From Nocardioides bizhenqiangii (GTDB lineage Bacteria; Actinomycetota; Actinomycetes; Propionibacteriales; Nocardioidaceae), in assembly GCF_034661235.1 (NCBI RefSeq), contig NZ_CP141059.1, positions 3,037,501 through 3,101,500 of the forward strand: a stretch of 64,000 nucleotides of DNA, read 5' to 3'. Positions 49,700 through 58,228 of this stretch are shown one piece after another. Position 1 is the first letter of the stretch; each line of letters begins with the position of its first letter. Both the position numbers and the translations under genes were made by a program. The notes beneath the pieces were generated by a model. It had not been told where the DNA came from and made no database searches. It saw only the letters and a list, made by a program, of their open reading frames with translations.

Positions 49700-51424
49700 A
49701 TGACCCAACCTCCGCCCCCTCCAGGTTCAGAGCCCGTCGATCCTCCGGCCGGCCCGCCTCCCTCGGGCCCGCCCCCTTCCGGCCCGCCTCCCTCTGGTCC
49801 GCCTCCTTCCGGCCCGCCTCCTTCCGGCCCGCCTCCTTCGGGTCCGCCTCCTTCTGTTCCGCCCTCGTCCGCGCCGGCAGGCACCGGGAGCGCCGGCCTC
49901 GGCACGGTCGACGTCCGCGCGATCGCGACGCGCGTCCTCACCGGCAATTGGATCGGTTCCGGAGTCGTCGCCGCGCTGACGCTGGCGACGGCCGGCCTGC
50001 TCAGCCTCGTCCTCGGGCTGATCGCCAAGCCGCCGGACTTCGGCATCGACAACAGCCTGACGTTCGGAGCCGTGATCCTCGCCGGTGCGTTCGGTGCCGA
50101 CTTCTTCGTCCGCGGCGAGCCCGAGGACTTCGGCGGCGAGACGTGGGAGTACAGCCTGTCGGTCGCCGCGTTCCCACTGACGATCACGATCATCTCCCTC
50201 GCCGTGGCGGTGATCGCGTTCCGTCGGATGGTCCGCGACTACCCGAGCCCGCTGCCCGCGATCGGCGACGCGGTCCGGATCGCCCTGTTCGTCGCGCTCC
50301 CGCTGCTGGTCGTCTCGCTCGTCTTCCGTTCCGACTTCGACGAGCTCGGACGGGGTTGGTTCGCCGACGCCGCCCGGGGCCTGGACTTCGGTGGTGAGTC
50401 GACCTGGGGAGCCACTGCGCCTGGGGCGTTCTTCATCCCGCTGTGCCTGGTGTTCCTCGTCCTGGGGCTCGCATGCGTCGCGCGTCGCGAGTGGTGGTCC
50501 GGATGGGCACGCACGGTCGCAGAGTGGGCGGCGCCGCCACTTCACGGGCTGGCGACCCTCACGATCCTGCTCCCCGTCACGGGCCTCATCGGCGTCGGCC
50601 TGCTCATGTTCGGCGGTGACCGGGTCGACGAGGACGTCGACACCGGCGACACCGCTGCGGCGTGGGCGGCGATCGCGGCGTTCCTCGCCAACGGGGGCTT
50701 CGCCCTGCTGGCGCTCGGTTCGGGAGCCGAGGTCGGCACGGCCAGCGAGGAGGTCGGCGAGGGCGAGGAGGGCTCGTCGACCGACTGGCACCGAGTCGGC
50801 TGGTACGCCGGCGACCGCGGCGACGAGCCGGCGTTGTGGGCGGCACCCGTGGTTCTCCTGGCGGTGCTGGTCGCGGCAGCATGGGTCGTTGCGCGTGTCA
50901 GCGACCGGGCCCACCTCCTGCGCAACCTGCTGTGCTGGGTGGGATCCCTCCTCGTCTTCCTCCCGATCATGGCCCGGCTGGCCAACGGTCACGGGGTCTT
51001 CGAGCTCGAGGCCGGGAGCGAGGAGTACGAGTCGAGCGGAGTGATGGGGGTCGAGGGGCTGCAGACGACGTTCTTCATCACGGGGATCGCACTGCTGGTA
51101 GCGGTCGGCGTGGCACTTGCCCGCGGTGGGATCAGCAAGGAATCGCTCGCCGCGTTCAAGGGCTTCCAGACCAACGCGGGTCGATCGACCGGGAGCGCCG
51201 CGCCGACGGCTCCGCCGCCAGGGATGCCGCCCGCGCAACCGCCGACAGCGATGCCGCCCGCGCAACCGCCGACAGCGATGCCGCCCGCGCAACCGCCGAC
51301 AGCGATGCCGCCCGCGCAGCCCCCGACAGCGATGCCGCCCGCGCAGCCCCCGACTGCGATGCCGCCCGCCGAACCGCCGACGACGCAGGAGCTGCCGAAG
51401 ACGCCACCGCCGCCGCCAAGCTGA
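49700..51424 (+). CDS. Membrane protein with Pro-rich repeats at both ends
   Basis: 574 residues. The N-terminus is seven GPPPS repeats, followed by about nine or ten hydrophobic segments (ALTLATAGLLSLVLGLIA, AFFIPLCLVFLVLGLACV, AAPVVLLAVLVAAAWVV). The C-terminus is six copies of MPPAQPPTA. No family with known function is recognised. Pro-rich cytosolic ends often act as flexible contacts in envelope complexes. ATG 49700 follows AAGGAGTGAGCA. Confidence 0.78.
   Translation: MTQPPPPPGSEPVDPPAGPPPSGPPPSGPPPSGPPPSGPPPSGPPPSGPPPSVPPSSAPAGTGSAGLGTVDVRAIATRVLTGNWIGSGVVAALTLATAGLLSLVLGLIAKPPDFGIDNSLTFGAVILAGAFGADFFVRGEPEDFGGETWEYSLSVAAFPLTITIISLAVAVIAFRRMVRDYPSPLPAIGDAVRIALFVALPLLVVSLVFRSDFDELGRGWFADAARGLDFGGESTWGATAPGAFFIPLCLVFLVLGLACVARREWWSGWARTVAEWAAPPLHGLATLTILLPVTGLIGVGLLMFGGDRVDEDVDTGDTAAAWAAIAAFLANGGFALLALGSGAEVGTASEEVGEGEEGSSTDWHRVGWYAGDRGDEPALWAAPVVLLAVLVAAAWVVARVSDRAHLLRNLLCWVGSLLVFLPIMARLANGHGVFELEAGSEEYESSGVMGVEGLQTTFFITGIALLVAVGVALARGGISKESLAAFKGFQTNAGRSTGSAAPTAPPPGMPPAQPPTAMPPAQPPTAMPPAQPPTAMPPAQPPTAMPPAQPPTAMPPAEPPTTQELPKTPPPPPS
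49751..49855 (+). repeat. Seven 15-bp coding repeats (GPPPS)
   Basis: Units of 15 bp (GGCCCGCCTCCTTCC and close variants) start at 49751, 49766, 49781, 49796, 49811, 49826 and 49841. Third-position changes differ between units, so the repeat is not brand new, and the frame is kept. Confidence 0.92.
51224..51385 (+). repeat. Six 27-bp coding repeats (MPPAQPPTA)
   Basis: Units start at 51224, 51251, 51278, 51305, 51332 and 51359. The second and third are identical over 27 bp, and the last is altered (MPPAEPPTT). Near-identity at the DNA level points to recent expansion by slippage or recombination. Confidence 0.93.
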
Positions 51425-51444
51425 ACGGGCGGCCGCCGGCCCGC

Positions 51445-52857
51445 CTACCCGCGCCCGACCAGCCCCAGCAGTCCGCGGTGCAGCTCGGGCACGGCGGCCT
51501 CGTGCTCGGGCTTCATCAGCACGCTGCGCAGGATCCGTCCGGTCGGGACGTCGAGGTCGAGGTGGTGGCCGCGGGCGGCCAGGGCCGGTCCGTCGACGGT
51601 GTACGTCGCCAGGTGCAGGGACTCGGCCGGAGGGCGGGCCATCCCGGCGGCCAGCGCCGCGGCGCTGGCGGCGTCGACCTCGGACAGCCGCTGGCGGTTC
51701 GGGAAGTAGGCGACGATGTCGAGCTGGGGCGGCTGGTAGAGCCGCAGCTCGTCGCCGGCCTCGATCCGCGCCGCCCAGTCCAGCGCGGCCTGCCGGCCCG
51801 GGCGCAGCACCGCCCCCAGGCCGTCCGCCGTCAGCGGCAACAGCCGGAGCGTCAGCCACAGGGCGGCCGCGACCGCTCCGGCGCGCGAGCACTCGATCGA
51901 GATCTCGCCGAGGTGCAGGTCGTCGGAGGTGAAGTAGGTGTACGGCGAGTCGTGCAGGTAGTGCTGGGCGACGCCCGCGTCGCGGAACAGCACGGCGCCG
52001 CAGCCGTAGGGCTGCAGGCCGTGCTTGTGCGGATCGAGCACGACGGAGTCGCAGTCGGCGATGGCGAGGTACGGCGCCGCCACCACCCCGCCCGGCTGGT
52101 CGTCGGCGATCAGCCGGAAGAACCCGCCGTACGCCGCGTCGACGTGCACTCGGACGCCGTGCCGGCGCGCGATCGGGACGATCTCGTGCACCGGGTCGAC
52201 CGCGCCCAGGCCGGTGGTGCCCGTCGTGGCGACGACGGTGCCCACCCGGCCCTGGCCGAGCACGGCGTCGAGCGCGTCGAGGTCCATGGTCCCGTCGGCG
52301 GTGGTGGGTACGGCGACCGCCTCGATGCCGAGCAGGTGCGCCATCCGCGCGTGGGTGTAGTGCGCGTCGGCGCTGTGCGAGATCGCCTTGCCGGGATGGG
52401 TCTCCCGCGCCACGAACAGCGCCTCGAGGTTGGCGATCGTGCCGCTGCTGGTCAGGTGGCCGAGGTGCCCCGGTGCTTCCGGGAAACCGAACATCGCGGC
52501 CAGCTGCCCGACCACGTCCTTCTCCATCGCAGCCGTCGCCGGCCCACCGTCGAGAGCGTGGTTGTTGGGGTTGACGAGCATCGCGGTGACGTAGCCGATC
52601 ACCGCGGCCGGGTGTGGCGGCTTGAGCATCTGGCCGGCGTAGCGCGGGTGGTGGAACGGGTAGTTGTCGCGCAGCCGGTGCCGCAGCTCGGCGGTCGCGG
52701 CTTCCAGCTCGGACAGCGGCACGTCCTGCGACGAGTGGGCCGCCACGTCGCCGTACTCCCGCATCCAGGACGCCATCTCGGCGACGGCCCGGTGCAGCTG
52801 GTCGCCGAGCTCGATGGCGCCGGCGGGCATCGTCCGGAGGACAGGCTGCTCGGGCAT
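51445..52857 (-). CDS. PLP-dependent group II decarboxylase
   Basis: 470 residues. YPFHHPRYAGQMLKPPHPAA, LVNPNNHALDGGPATAAMEK, GHLTSSGTIANLEALFVARE, VHVDAAYGGFFRLI and VVLDPHKHGLQPYGCGAVLF with the PLP Lys (in DPHKHG) are the aromatic-amino-acid/glutamate decarboxylase family motifs. Substrate is not clear; the Tyr/His pattern differs from glutamate decarboxylase. Located 20 bp downstream of hairpin element 2, which separates it from the MFS gene. Confidence 0.87.
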   Translation of the reverse strand: MPEQPVLRTMPAGAIELGDQLHRAVAEMASWMREYGDVAAHSSQDVPLSELEAATAELRHRLRDNYPFHHPRYAGQMLKPPHPAAVIGYVTAMLVNPNNHALDGGPATAAMEKDVVGQLAAMFGFPEAPGHLGHLTSSGTIANLEALFVARETHPGKAISHSADAHYTHARMAHLLGIEAVAVPTTADGTMDLDALDAVLGQGRVGTVVATTGTTGLGAVDPVHEIVPIARRHGVRVHVDAAYGGFFRLIADDQPGGVVAAPYLAIADCDSVVLDPHKHGLQPYGCGAVLFRDAGVAQHYLHDSPYTYFTSDDLHLGEISIECSRAGAVAAALWLTLRLLPLTADGLGAVLRPGRQAALDWAARIEAGDELRLYQPPQLDIVAYFPNRQRLSEVDAASAAALAAGMARPPAESLHLATYTVDGPALAARGHHLDLDVPTGRILRSVLMKPEHEAAVPELHRGLLGLVGRG

Positions 52858-52876
52858 GGGTGAACCCTAGACGGGT

Positions 52877-53022
52877 AAGTCCAAGGGATCGCGCGAGCGA
52901 GCGGCGCTCAGCGCCGCGCTGGCAAGGCGCCGATGCGAACGGCAGACTGGGCGTCTTTCGAGCGTCGGCAACGCCGCCAGCGCGGATGATGAGCGCCGCG
53001 CAGCGTGCGAGACCTTGGACTT
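52877..53022. repeat. 146-bp imperfect hairpin element (element 2)
   Basis: The 10-bp ends AAGTCCAAGG (52877-52886) and CCTTGGACTT (53013-53022) are perfect inverted repeats. Inside, GCGGCGCTCAgcgCCGCGCTGGC on the left pairs with the complement of GCCAGCGCGGatgaTGAGCGCCGC on the right, so nearly the whole block folds back on itself. It lies 10 bp after the MFS stop and 20 bp before the decarboxylase start; the 175-bp gap has no gene. It shares GCTGCGCGRCGCYC with element 1. Confidence 0.75.
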
Positions 53023-53032
53023 GGTCGTCTAG

Positions 53033-54223
53033 TCAGCGACCCGCGACCACCGACGGGCGCGGCGCGCGCCGCACCGCCTGCACCGAGAGCAGCGAGCCCA
53101 CGGCGGCCAGCCCGGCGAGGACGGCGAACGTCTCGGGATAGCTGCCCGTCACCGCGGCGATACCGGCGCCGGCGAACGGCCCGAGCGCGGTGGCCACCGA
53201 GACGGGCGCGCCGAGCACGCCGTTGATCGCGGCATAGCGCTCCGGGCCCCACAGGTCGGTGACCAGGGTGGCGCCGACCAGGGTGTAGAGACCGCGGGCG
53301 GCGCCGGCGACGATCGAGACGCCGATGAGGAGGAAGGCCGGGCCCGGGACGAGCGCCAGCGCCAGGGTCGTGAGGGCCATCGCGATGGTCCCCCAGAGCA
53401 CCCGCTGCCGGACGTCGGTCACGTCCGTCAGCCGCGGGAAGGCCAGCCGTCCGAGGACCTGACCGGCGCCGCCCAGACCGAGCGCCCACGCCGCCAGGGT
53501 CGGCGTCATCCCGCGGCCGACGAGCAGCGGGATCAGCGCGACCAGCGCGGCGAACATCGCGAGCGTGGTGAGCGTCGCGCCGGCGGCGGAGAGCACGAAC
53601 GCCGGGCTCCGGATCACCTCCCGGTCCGGCGTGACGTCCGCACCGCCGGCCACCGCGGGCCACGGGTGCCGCAGGGCGACCCAGTGGACCGGGACGGCGA
53701 CGACGAGGAGGAGCACCGCGAACACGACGTACGTGGTGCGCCAGCTGGTCTGCTCCGCGATCGCGGTCGTCAGCGGCGCGAAGACCGTGCTGGCGAACCC
53801 GGCGACCAGGGTCAGCGTCGTCAGGGCACGGACCCGGCCCGCGCCGTACCAGTGGGTGAGCGCGGCGAACGCGGGCGCGTAGAACAGTCCGGCGGCGCCG
53901 GCGCCGCACAGCAGCATCGCGGCCACGAACCAGGGGTACGACGGCGCGCTCGCGACCAGGGCGAGCCCCGCGGCACCGACGACCGCACCGACGACCATGG
54001 CACCACGCGGTCCGCGCGACTGGATCGACCGCCCGACCACCACCCCCACGAGGCCCGTCATCAACAGGCCGAGCGAGAAGGCGGCCGTGATCGCCGTCAG
54101 TGACCAGCCCGTGTCGGCCGTGATCGTCGGCGCGAGGACCGCGAACCCGTAGTAGAGCGTGCCGTAGCTGATCGTGACGGTGATGCAGAGGGCGGCGAGG
54201 ACGCCGCGGGGTGGCGCGCTCAG
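53033..54223 (-). CDS. MFS transporter of the arsenic-type cluster
   Basis: 396 residues with about twelve helices. Opening ITVTISYGTLYYGFAVLAPT and LGLLMTGLVGVVVGRSIQSR (motif A region) identify an MFS permease. No ATG, GTG or TTG fits the domain start; CTG 54223, overlapping the flavoprotein stop as CTGA, gives the best start, with GTG 54327 deep in the flavoprotein gene as the only other option. Context suggests export of an arsenic or other oxidised product. Confidence 0.8.
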   Translation of the reverse strand: MSAPPRGVLAALCITVTISYGTLYYGFAVLAPTITADTGWSLTAITAAFSLGLLMTGLVGVVVGRSIQSRGPRGAMVVGAVVGAAGLALVASAPSYPWFVAAMLLCGAGAAGLFYAPAFAALTHWYGAGRVRALTTLTLVAGFASTVFAPLTTAIAEQTSWRTTYVVFAVLLLVVAVPVHWVALRHPWPAVAGGADVTPDREVIRSPAFVLSAAGATLTTLAMFAALVALIPLLVGRGMTPTLAAWALGLGGAGQVLGRLAFPRLTDVTDVRQRVLWGTIAMALTTLALALVPGPAFLLIGVSIVAGAARGLYTLVGATLVTDLWGPERYAAINGVLGAPVSVATALGPFAGAGIAAVTGSYPETFAVLAGLAAVGSLLSVQAVRRAPRPSVVAGR

Positions 54224-55542
54224 GACGTCACCGGAGCCCCGATCGTGAGCACCTCCGGCTCGGCGGCGCCGCAGCAGCCGCCCTCGTTGCCGGCGGGCTC
54301 GTCGAACAGGCCGGCGCCGCCGCACACCCCGGTGTCGGGCAGCTCCAGCTCGACGCGCTGAGCGGCCTCGTGGTCGCCGGCGAGCTCGGCGACCACGCTG
54401 CGGATCTGCTCGTAGCCGGTCAGCGCGAGGAAGGTCGGCGCCCGGCCGTAGGACTTCATGCCGACGAGGTAGAGGTCGGGCTCGGGCTGCGCGAGGTCGG
54501 CTGCACCGGTCGCGCGGACCGAGCCGCACGAGTGGATGTTGGGGTCGATCTCGACGGCGATGTTGCGCGGCGCCTCGAGGGTCGGGTCCAGGTCGAGCCG
54601 CAGCTCGGACAGGAAGGAGAGGTCAGGGCGGAAGCCGGTCAGCAAGACGACGTTGTCGGCAGGCGCGAGGGCGCGGCCGTCCTCGGACCACACCACGGCA
54701 GCGCCGTCGGAGACGGCGAACCGCGATGTCCGGAATCCGGTGAGCAGCTCGACGGCGCCGTCCTCGACCGCCTGCTTCGCGCGCAGCCCGAGCGCGCCGC
54801 GCTGCGGCAGCTGGTCGGCGGCACCGCCGCCGAACGTCGTGCCCGAGACGGCGCGACGCAGCGCCCATGTGATCGTCGTGCCCGGGTGGGCGGCGGCGAT
54901 CCGGGTGAGCTCGATGATCGCGTTGAACGCCGAGGCACCGGCGCCGATGACGACCGTGTGCTTGCCGGCGTAGCGCCCGGGGTGGGCGGAGTCGGGGACG
55001 TCGTAGGAGACCAGACCGGCCGCGGTCGCGGCGGCCTCTCCCAGCGCCGGGATCCCGTCGGCTCCCGCGGGGCTGGGCTTTCGCCAGGTGCCCGAGGCGT
55101 CGATGACGGCCCGCGCCTCGAGCCGTTCCTCGACACCAGCGGCGTCGGTGACGTGCACCGTGAACGGCTGCTCGGAGCGGCCGGCGTCGACGAGCCGGTC
55201 GCGTCCCTTGCGCGAGACGGCGACCACGCGGGCGTCGTACCGCACGTGGTCGCGGAGCTCGGTCGCCAACGGGGCGAGGTAGCCCGCGATCCACTCGGCG
55301 CCGGTCGGGTAGCCGGACGACGGCGCGGTCCAGCCCGTCGGAGCGAGCAACCGGGCGCTGGCCTGGTCGACCAGCTCGGGCCAGGCCGAGAACAGCCGGA
55401 CGTGGCCCCACTCGGCCACCGCGGCCGCCGGGCCGACGCCCTGCTCCAGCACGAGAGGGGTCAACCCGCGCTCGAGCAGGTGGGCGGCGGCGGCCAGGCC
55501 CTGCGGGCCGGCACCGATCACGACGACGGGGTGTGCGGTCAT
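54220..55542 (-). CDS. Flavoprotein monooxygenase-like protein with Cys-rich tail (ArsO-like)
   Basis: 440 residues. Two dinucleotide sites: VVVIGAGPQGLAAAAHLLE for FAD and TVVIGAGASAFNAIIELT for NAD(P)H. The tail carries GVCGGAGLF and GGCCGAAEP, soft-metal-like thiols. Similar flavoproteins sit in actinobacterial ars operons next to ArsR and are thought to act on arsenic or sulfur species. It is divergent from arsR and coupled to the MFS gene. The chemical reaction is unproved. Confidence 0.8.
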   Translation of the reverse strand: MTAHPVVVIGAGPQGLAAAAHLLERGLTPLVLEQGVGPAAAVAEWGHVRLFSAWPELVDQASARLLAPTGWTAPSSGYPTGAEWIAGYLAPLATELRDHVRYDARVVAVSRKGRDRLVDAGRSEQPFTVHVTDAAGVEERLEARAVIDASGTWRKPSPAGADGIPALGEAAATAAGLVSYDVPDSAHPGRYAGKHTVVIGAGASAFNAIIELTRIAAAHPGTTITWALRRAVSGTTFGGGAADQLPQRGALGLRAKQAVEDGAVELLTGFRTSRFAVSDGAAVVWSEDGRALAPADNVVLLTGFRPDLSFLSELRLDLDPTLEAPRNIAVEIDPNIHSCGSVRATGAADLAQPEPDLYLVGMKSYGRAPTFLALTGYEQIRSVVAELAGDHEAAQRVELELPDTGVCGGAGLFDEPAGNEGGCCGAAEPEVLTIGAPVTS

Positions 55543-55594
55543 GGTTTACCTTCTCCTCATATTCACGAAGTTCGATACAACGACGCTAGCTCGT

Positions 55595-55616
55595 CATATC
55601 GACAACTGTCAATATG
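55595..55616. promoter_or_regulatory. ArsR-type operator
   Basis: CATATCGACAACTGTCAATATG is an inverted repeat matching itself at 18 of 22 positions (CATAT-Y-GACA arms). AT-rich ends with TGAC/GTCA cores are usual for ArsR/SmtB operators. It lies 17 bp before the arsR ATG and 52 bp from the flavoprotein start, so it can control both. Confidence 0.65.
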
Positions 55617-55633
55617 TCTTCTAGGATGGATCC

Positions 55634-55984
55634 ATGACCATCGAGCTCCCGTTGCTGCCCGACCTGGCGAGCTGCTGCTCCCCCGCCACCGGTGGCCGGA
55701 TCGACGATGCCGCGGCCGAGGCGCTGGCCCGGATGTTCAAGGCCCTCGCCGACCCCAACCGGGTCAAGCTGCTCTCGATGATCGCGGCCGCCGACGGCCA
55801 GGAGGCGTGCGTCTGCGACCTCACCGCACCGGTCGGACTGGCGCAGCCGACGATCTCGCACCACATGAAGGTCCTCGCCGACGCCGGACTGGTGGCGCGC
55901 GAGCAGCGCGGCAAGTGGGCCTACTACAGCCTGGTGCCCGGCATCCTCGAGTCGCTCGCCGACGCCCTGGCGCCCGGCCGCTGA
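55634..55984 (+). CDS. arsR: ArsR-family metalloregulator
   Basis: 116 residues. Winged helix with VGLAQPTISHHMKVLADAGL as recognition region and GKWAYYSLVPG as wing. CVCDL at Cys59 and Cys61 is the classic arsenite-binding motif of ArsR; SCCS at Cys14 and Cys15 offers extra thiols. It represses the divergent flavoprotein-MFS operon until As(III) or a similar soft metal binds. ATG 55634. Confidence 0.93.
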   Translation: MTIELPLLPDLASCCSPATGGRIDDAAAEALARMFKALADPNRVKLLSMIAAADGQEACVCDLTAPVGLAQPTISHHMKVLADAGLVAREQRGKWAYYSLVPGILESLADALAPGR

Positions 55985-56035
55985 CCCGTGGATCCGCTGA
56001 ACGAGCCCCTAGGTCCACTTACCCACTAACTATGG

Positions 56036-57406
56036 TTGTATTTCGCCATCGACATCAAGGCTGACGTCATCCCGCTCGGTGAGGCCACCCGGGCGTGGTT
56101 CGCCATCTCCTTGCAGACGTTCGGCGGTCCGGCCGGCCAGATCGCGGTCATGCAGCACAAGCTGGTCGACGAGAAGCGGTGGATCGGGCAGCAACGGTTC
56201 CTCCACGCACTCAACTACTGCACGCTGCTGCCCGGACCGGAGGCGCAGCAGCTCGCGATCTACACCGGCTGGCTGCTCAACGGCACCCGCGGCGGCATGA
56301 TCGCCGGGTCGCTCTTCGTCCTGCCCGGCGTGATCGCCCTGCTCGTGCTCTCCGCCATCTACGTTCGGTTCGGCAGCACCGACGTCGTCTCCGCGCTCTT
56401 CGCCGGCGTCGCGCCGGCCGTGATCGCCATCGTCGTCCAGGCGGTACACCGGATCGCGAAGCGCGCGCTCAACCACGTCGCGCTGATTGCGATCGCGGTC
56501 GGCGCGTTCGTCGCGCTCACGGTGTTCGCCGTGCCGTTCCCGCTGGTCGTGCTCGGCGCGGGCGTCGTCGGCTGGGCACTGGGCCGGGCCATCCCGGACT
56601 TCGCCCGCGGCTCGAGTCACGGCGACACGAGCGACGGGCCGGCGCCCCTGATCAGCGACGCCGACCTCCACCACGAGCTGCCCTCGAAGCGGCGGTCGCT
56701 CGGCATCGTGGCGCTCGGGCTCGTCCTGTGGTTCGCGCCGGTGGCCGCGTTCGCGGTCTTCGTGTCGTCGACGGACGTGTTCGTCGACCAGGGACTGTTC
56801 TTCTCCGGTGCTGCGGTCGTGACGTTCGGGGGCGCCTACGCCGTGCTGGCGTACGTCGCCCAGCAGGCGGTCTACGTGTACGGCTGGCTCGCGCCGGGCG
56901 AGATGGTCCGCGGGCTGGCGCTCGCGGAGACCACGCCGGGGCCGCTGATCATGGTGGTGCAGTTCGTCGCGTTCGTCGGCGCCTACCGCAGCCCCGGCAG
57001 CTTCGACCCGTGGGTTGCGGCGGTCCTCGCCTCGCTCCTCGTCACCTGGGTGACGTTCGTGCCGTGCTTCCTCTTCGTGCTGCTCGGCGCGCCCTATGTC
57101 GAGCGGCTCCGGCACAACCGGCACCTCACGTCGGCACTGACCGGCGTCACCGCTGCCGTCGTCGGCGTGATCGCGAACCTGGCGGTCTTCTTCGCCCTGC
57201 ACACGCTCTTCGACCGCAGCCGCGAGGTCGACGCCGGACCGGTCCACCTCGACGTCCCGGTGGTCTCCGAGTGGGACCCGGTGGCGTTCGCGATCACGGG
57301 CGTCGCGCTCGTGGTCATGTTCTGGCGCGGCTGGGGGCCCATGCGCACCCTCGGCCTGTGCGCACTGCTCGGGCTCGGGGTGTTCGCGGTCGAGCTGGCG
57401 GCTTGA
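56036..57406 (+). CDS. chrA: Chromate transporter ChrA
   Basis: 456 residues with two homologous CHR halves: AWFAISLQTFGGPAGQIAVM with LNYCTLLPGPEAQQLAIYTG, and FFSGAAVVTFGGAYAVLAYV with LALAETTPGPLIMVVQFVAF. These are the long-chain ChrA motifs for export of chromate. The start is TTG 56036; no ATG or GTG fits before the domain. A cytosolic loop rich in Asp and His joins the halves. Follows arsR by 51 bp, possibly in one message. Confidence 0.92.
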   Translation: MYFAIDIKADVIPLGEATRAWFAISLQTFGGPAGQIAVMQHKLVDEKRWIGQQRFLHALNYCTLLPGPEAQQLAIYTGWLLNGTRGGMIAGSLFVLPGVIALLVLSAIYVRFGSTDVVSALFAGVAPAVIAIVVQAVHRIAKRALNHVALIAIAVGAFVALTVFAVPFPLVVLGAGVVGWALGRAIPDFARGSSHGDTSDGPAPLISDADLHHELPSKRRSLGIVALGLVLWFAPVAAFAVFVSSTDVFVDQGLFFSGAAVVTFGGAYAVLAYVAQQAVYVYGWLAPGEMVRGLALAETTPGPLIMVVQFVAFVGAYRSPGSFDPWVAAVLASLLVTWVTFVPCFLFVLLGAPYVERLRHNRHLTSALTGVTAAVVGVIANLAVFFALHTLFDRSREVDAGPVHLDVPVVSEWDPVAFAITGVALVVMFWRGWGPMRTLGLCALLGLGVFAVELAA

Positions 57407-57424
57407 TCCGCTAGCCGCTGGAGC

Positions 57425-58198
57425 TCATTCGATGCCGCCCGTCAGGGAGAGCCCGCCGTCGATGACCAGCAGCGCACCGGTGACCCAGGCCGCGTCCTCG
57501 GAGAGCAGGAACGCCACCGGGCCGGCGACATCCTCGGGCTCGCCGAGGCGCTTGAGCGGGTACGCCGCAGCCACCTCGTTCTCCCGCCCTTCGTAGAGCG
57601 CGGTCGCGAGCCGGGTCTTCACGACCGCCGGCGCCACCGCGTTCACCCGTACGTCGGGGCCGAGCTCGACCGCGAGGGTCTGGGTCAGGTAGGTCAGCAT
57701 CGCCTTGCTGGCGCCGTAGAACGCGATGTTGCTGGGCGGACGGAGGCCGGCGACCGACGAGACGTTGACGACGCTGCCGCCGTGCTCCCCCATCCAGGCG
57801 CCGTGGACCTGCCGCACCCACGCGAGGGCGGCGAGGCAGTTGACCTCGACGATCTTGCGGGCGGCACCCGGGTCGACGTCGAGCAGCGGGCCGTAGGACG
57901 GATTGATCCCCGTGTTGTTGACCAGGAAGTCGACGCTGCCGAAGGTCTCGAGCGCCCTCCGGACGGTGTCGGCCTGGTGCTCGGTGTCGTCGGCCTTGCC
58001 CGCGACCGGCAGCGCGACCTCGGCCCCACCGAGGCGGGCGGCCGCTTCGTCCAGCGTCTCCTGGTTGCGGGCGGTGATGACCACCCGCGCCCCGTCGGCG
58101 ACCAGCCGCTCCGCGATGCCGAGCCCGATGCCGCGGCTGGCGCCGGTGACGATCGCGGTCTTGCCCTCGAACCTCTTGCCCACGGGGTGCCTTTCCAT
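57425..58198 (-). CDS. Short-chain dehydrogenase/reductase
   Basis: 257 residues. TGASRGIGLGIAERL, VNNTGINPSYG, NVSSVAGLRPPSNIAFYGAS with the catalytic Ser, Tyr and Lys, and WVTGALLVIDGGLSL. A FabG-like classical SDR. ATG 58198 is preferred; ATG 58228 would put the operator palindrome inside the gene. Convergent with chrA. Likely partner of the divergent hydrolase and thioesterase. Confidence 0.9.
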   Translation of the reverse strand: MERHPVGKRFEGKTAIVTGASRGIGLGIAERLVADGARVVITARNQETLDEAAARLGGAEVALPVAGKADDTEHQADTVRRALETFGSVDFLVNNTGINPSYGPLLDVDPGAARKIVEVNCLAALAWVRQVHGAWMGEHGGSVVNVSSVAGLRPPSNIAFYGASKAMLTYLTQTLAVELGPDVRVNAVAPAVVKTRLATALYEGRENEVAAAYPLKRLGEPEDVAGPVAFLLSEDAAWVTGALLVIDGGLSLTGGIE

Positions 58199-58200
58199 CG

Positions 58201-58217
58201 TGACAGTGCGACTGTCA
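58201..58217. promoter_or_regulatory. TetR-type palindrome between SDR and hydrolase
   Basis: TGACAGT-GCG-ACTGTCA is a perfect inverted repeat with 7-bp arms and a 3-bp centre. It lies 3 bp from the SDR start and 12 bp from the hydrolase start, covering both. TGACAnnnTGTCA-type sites are typical of TetR/AcrR repressors. The TetR gene at 59.6 kb is the nearest candidate. Confidence 0.7.
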
Positions 58218-58228
58218 TAGTTCAGCAC

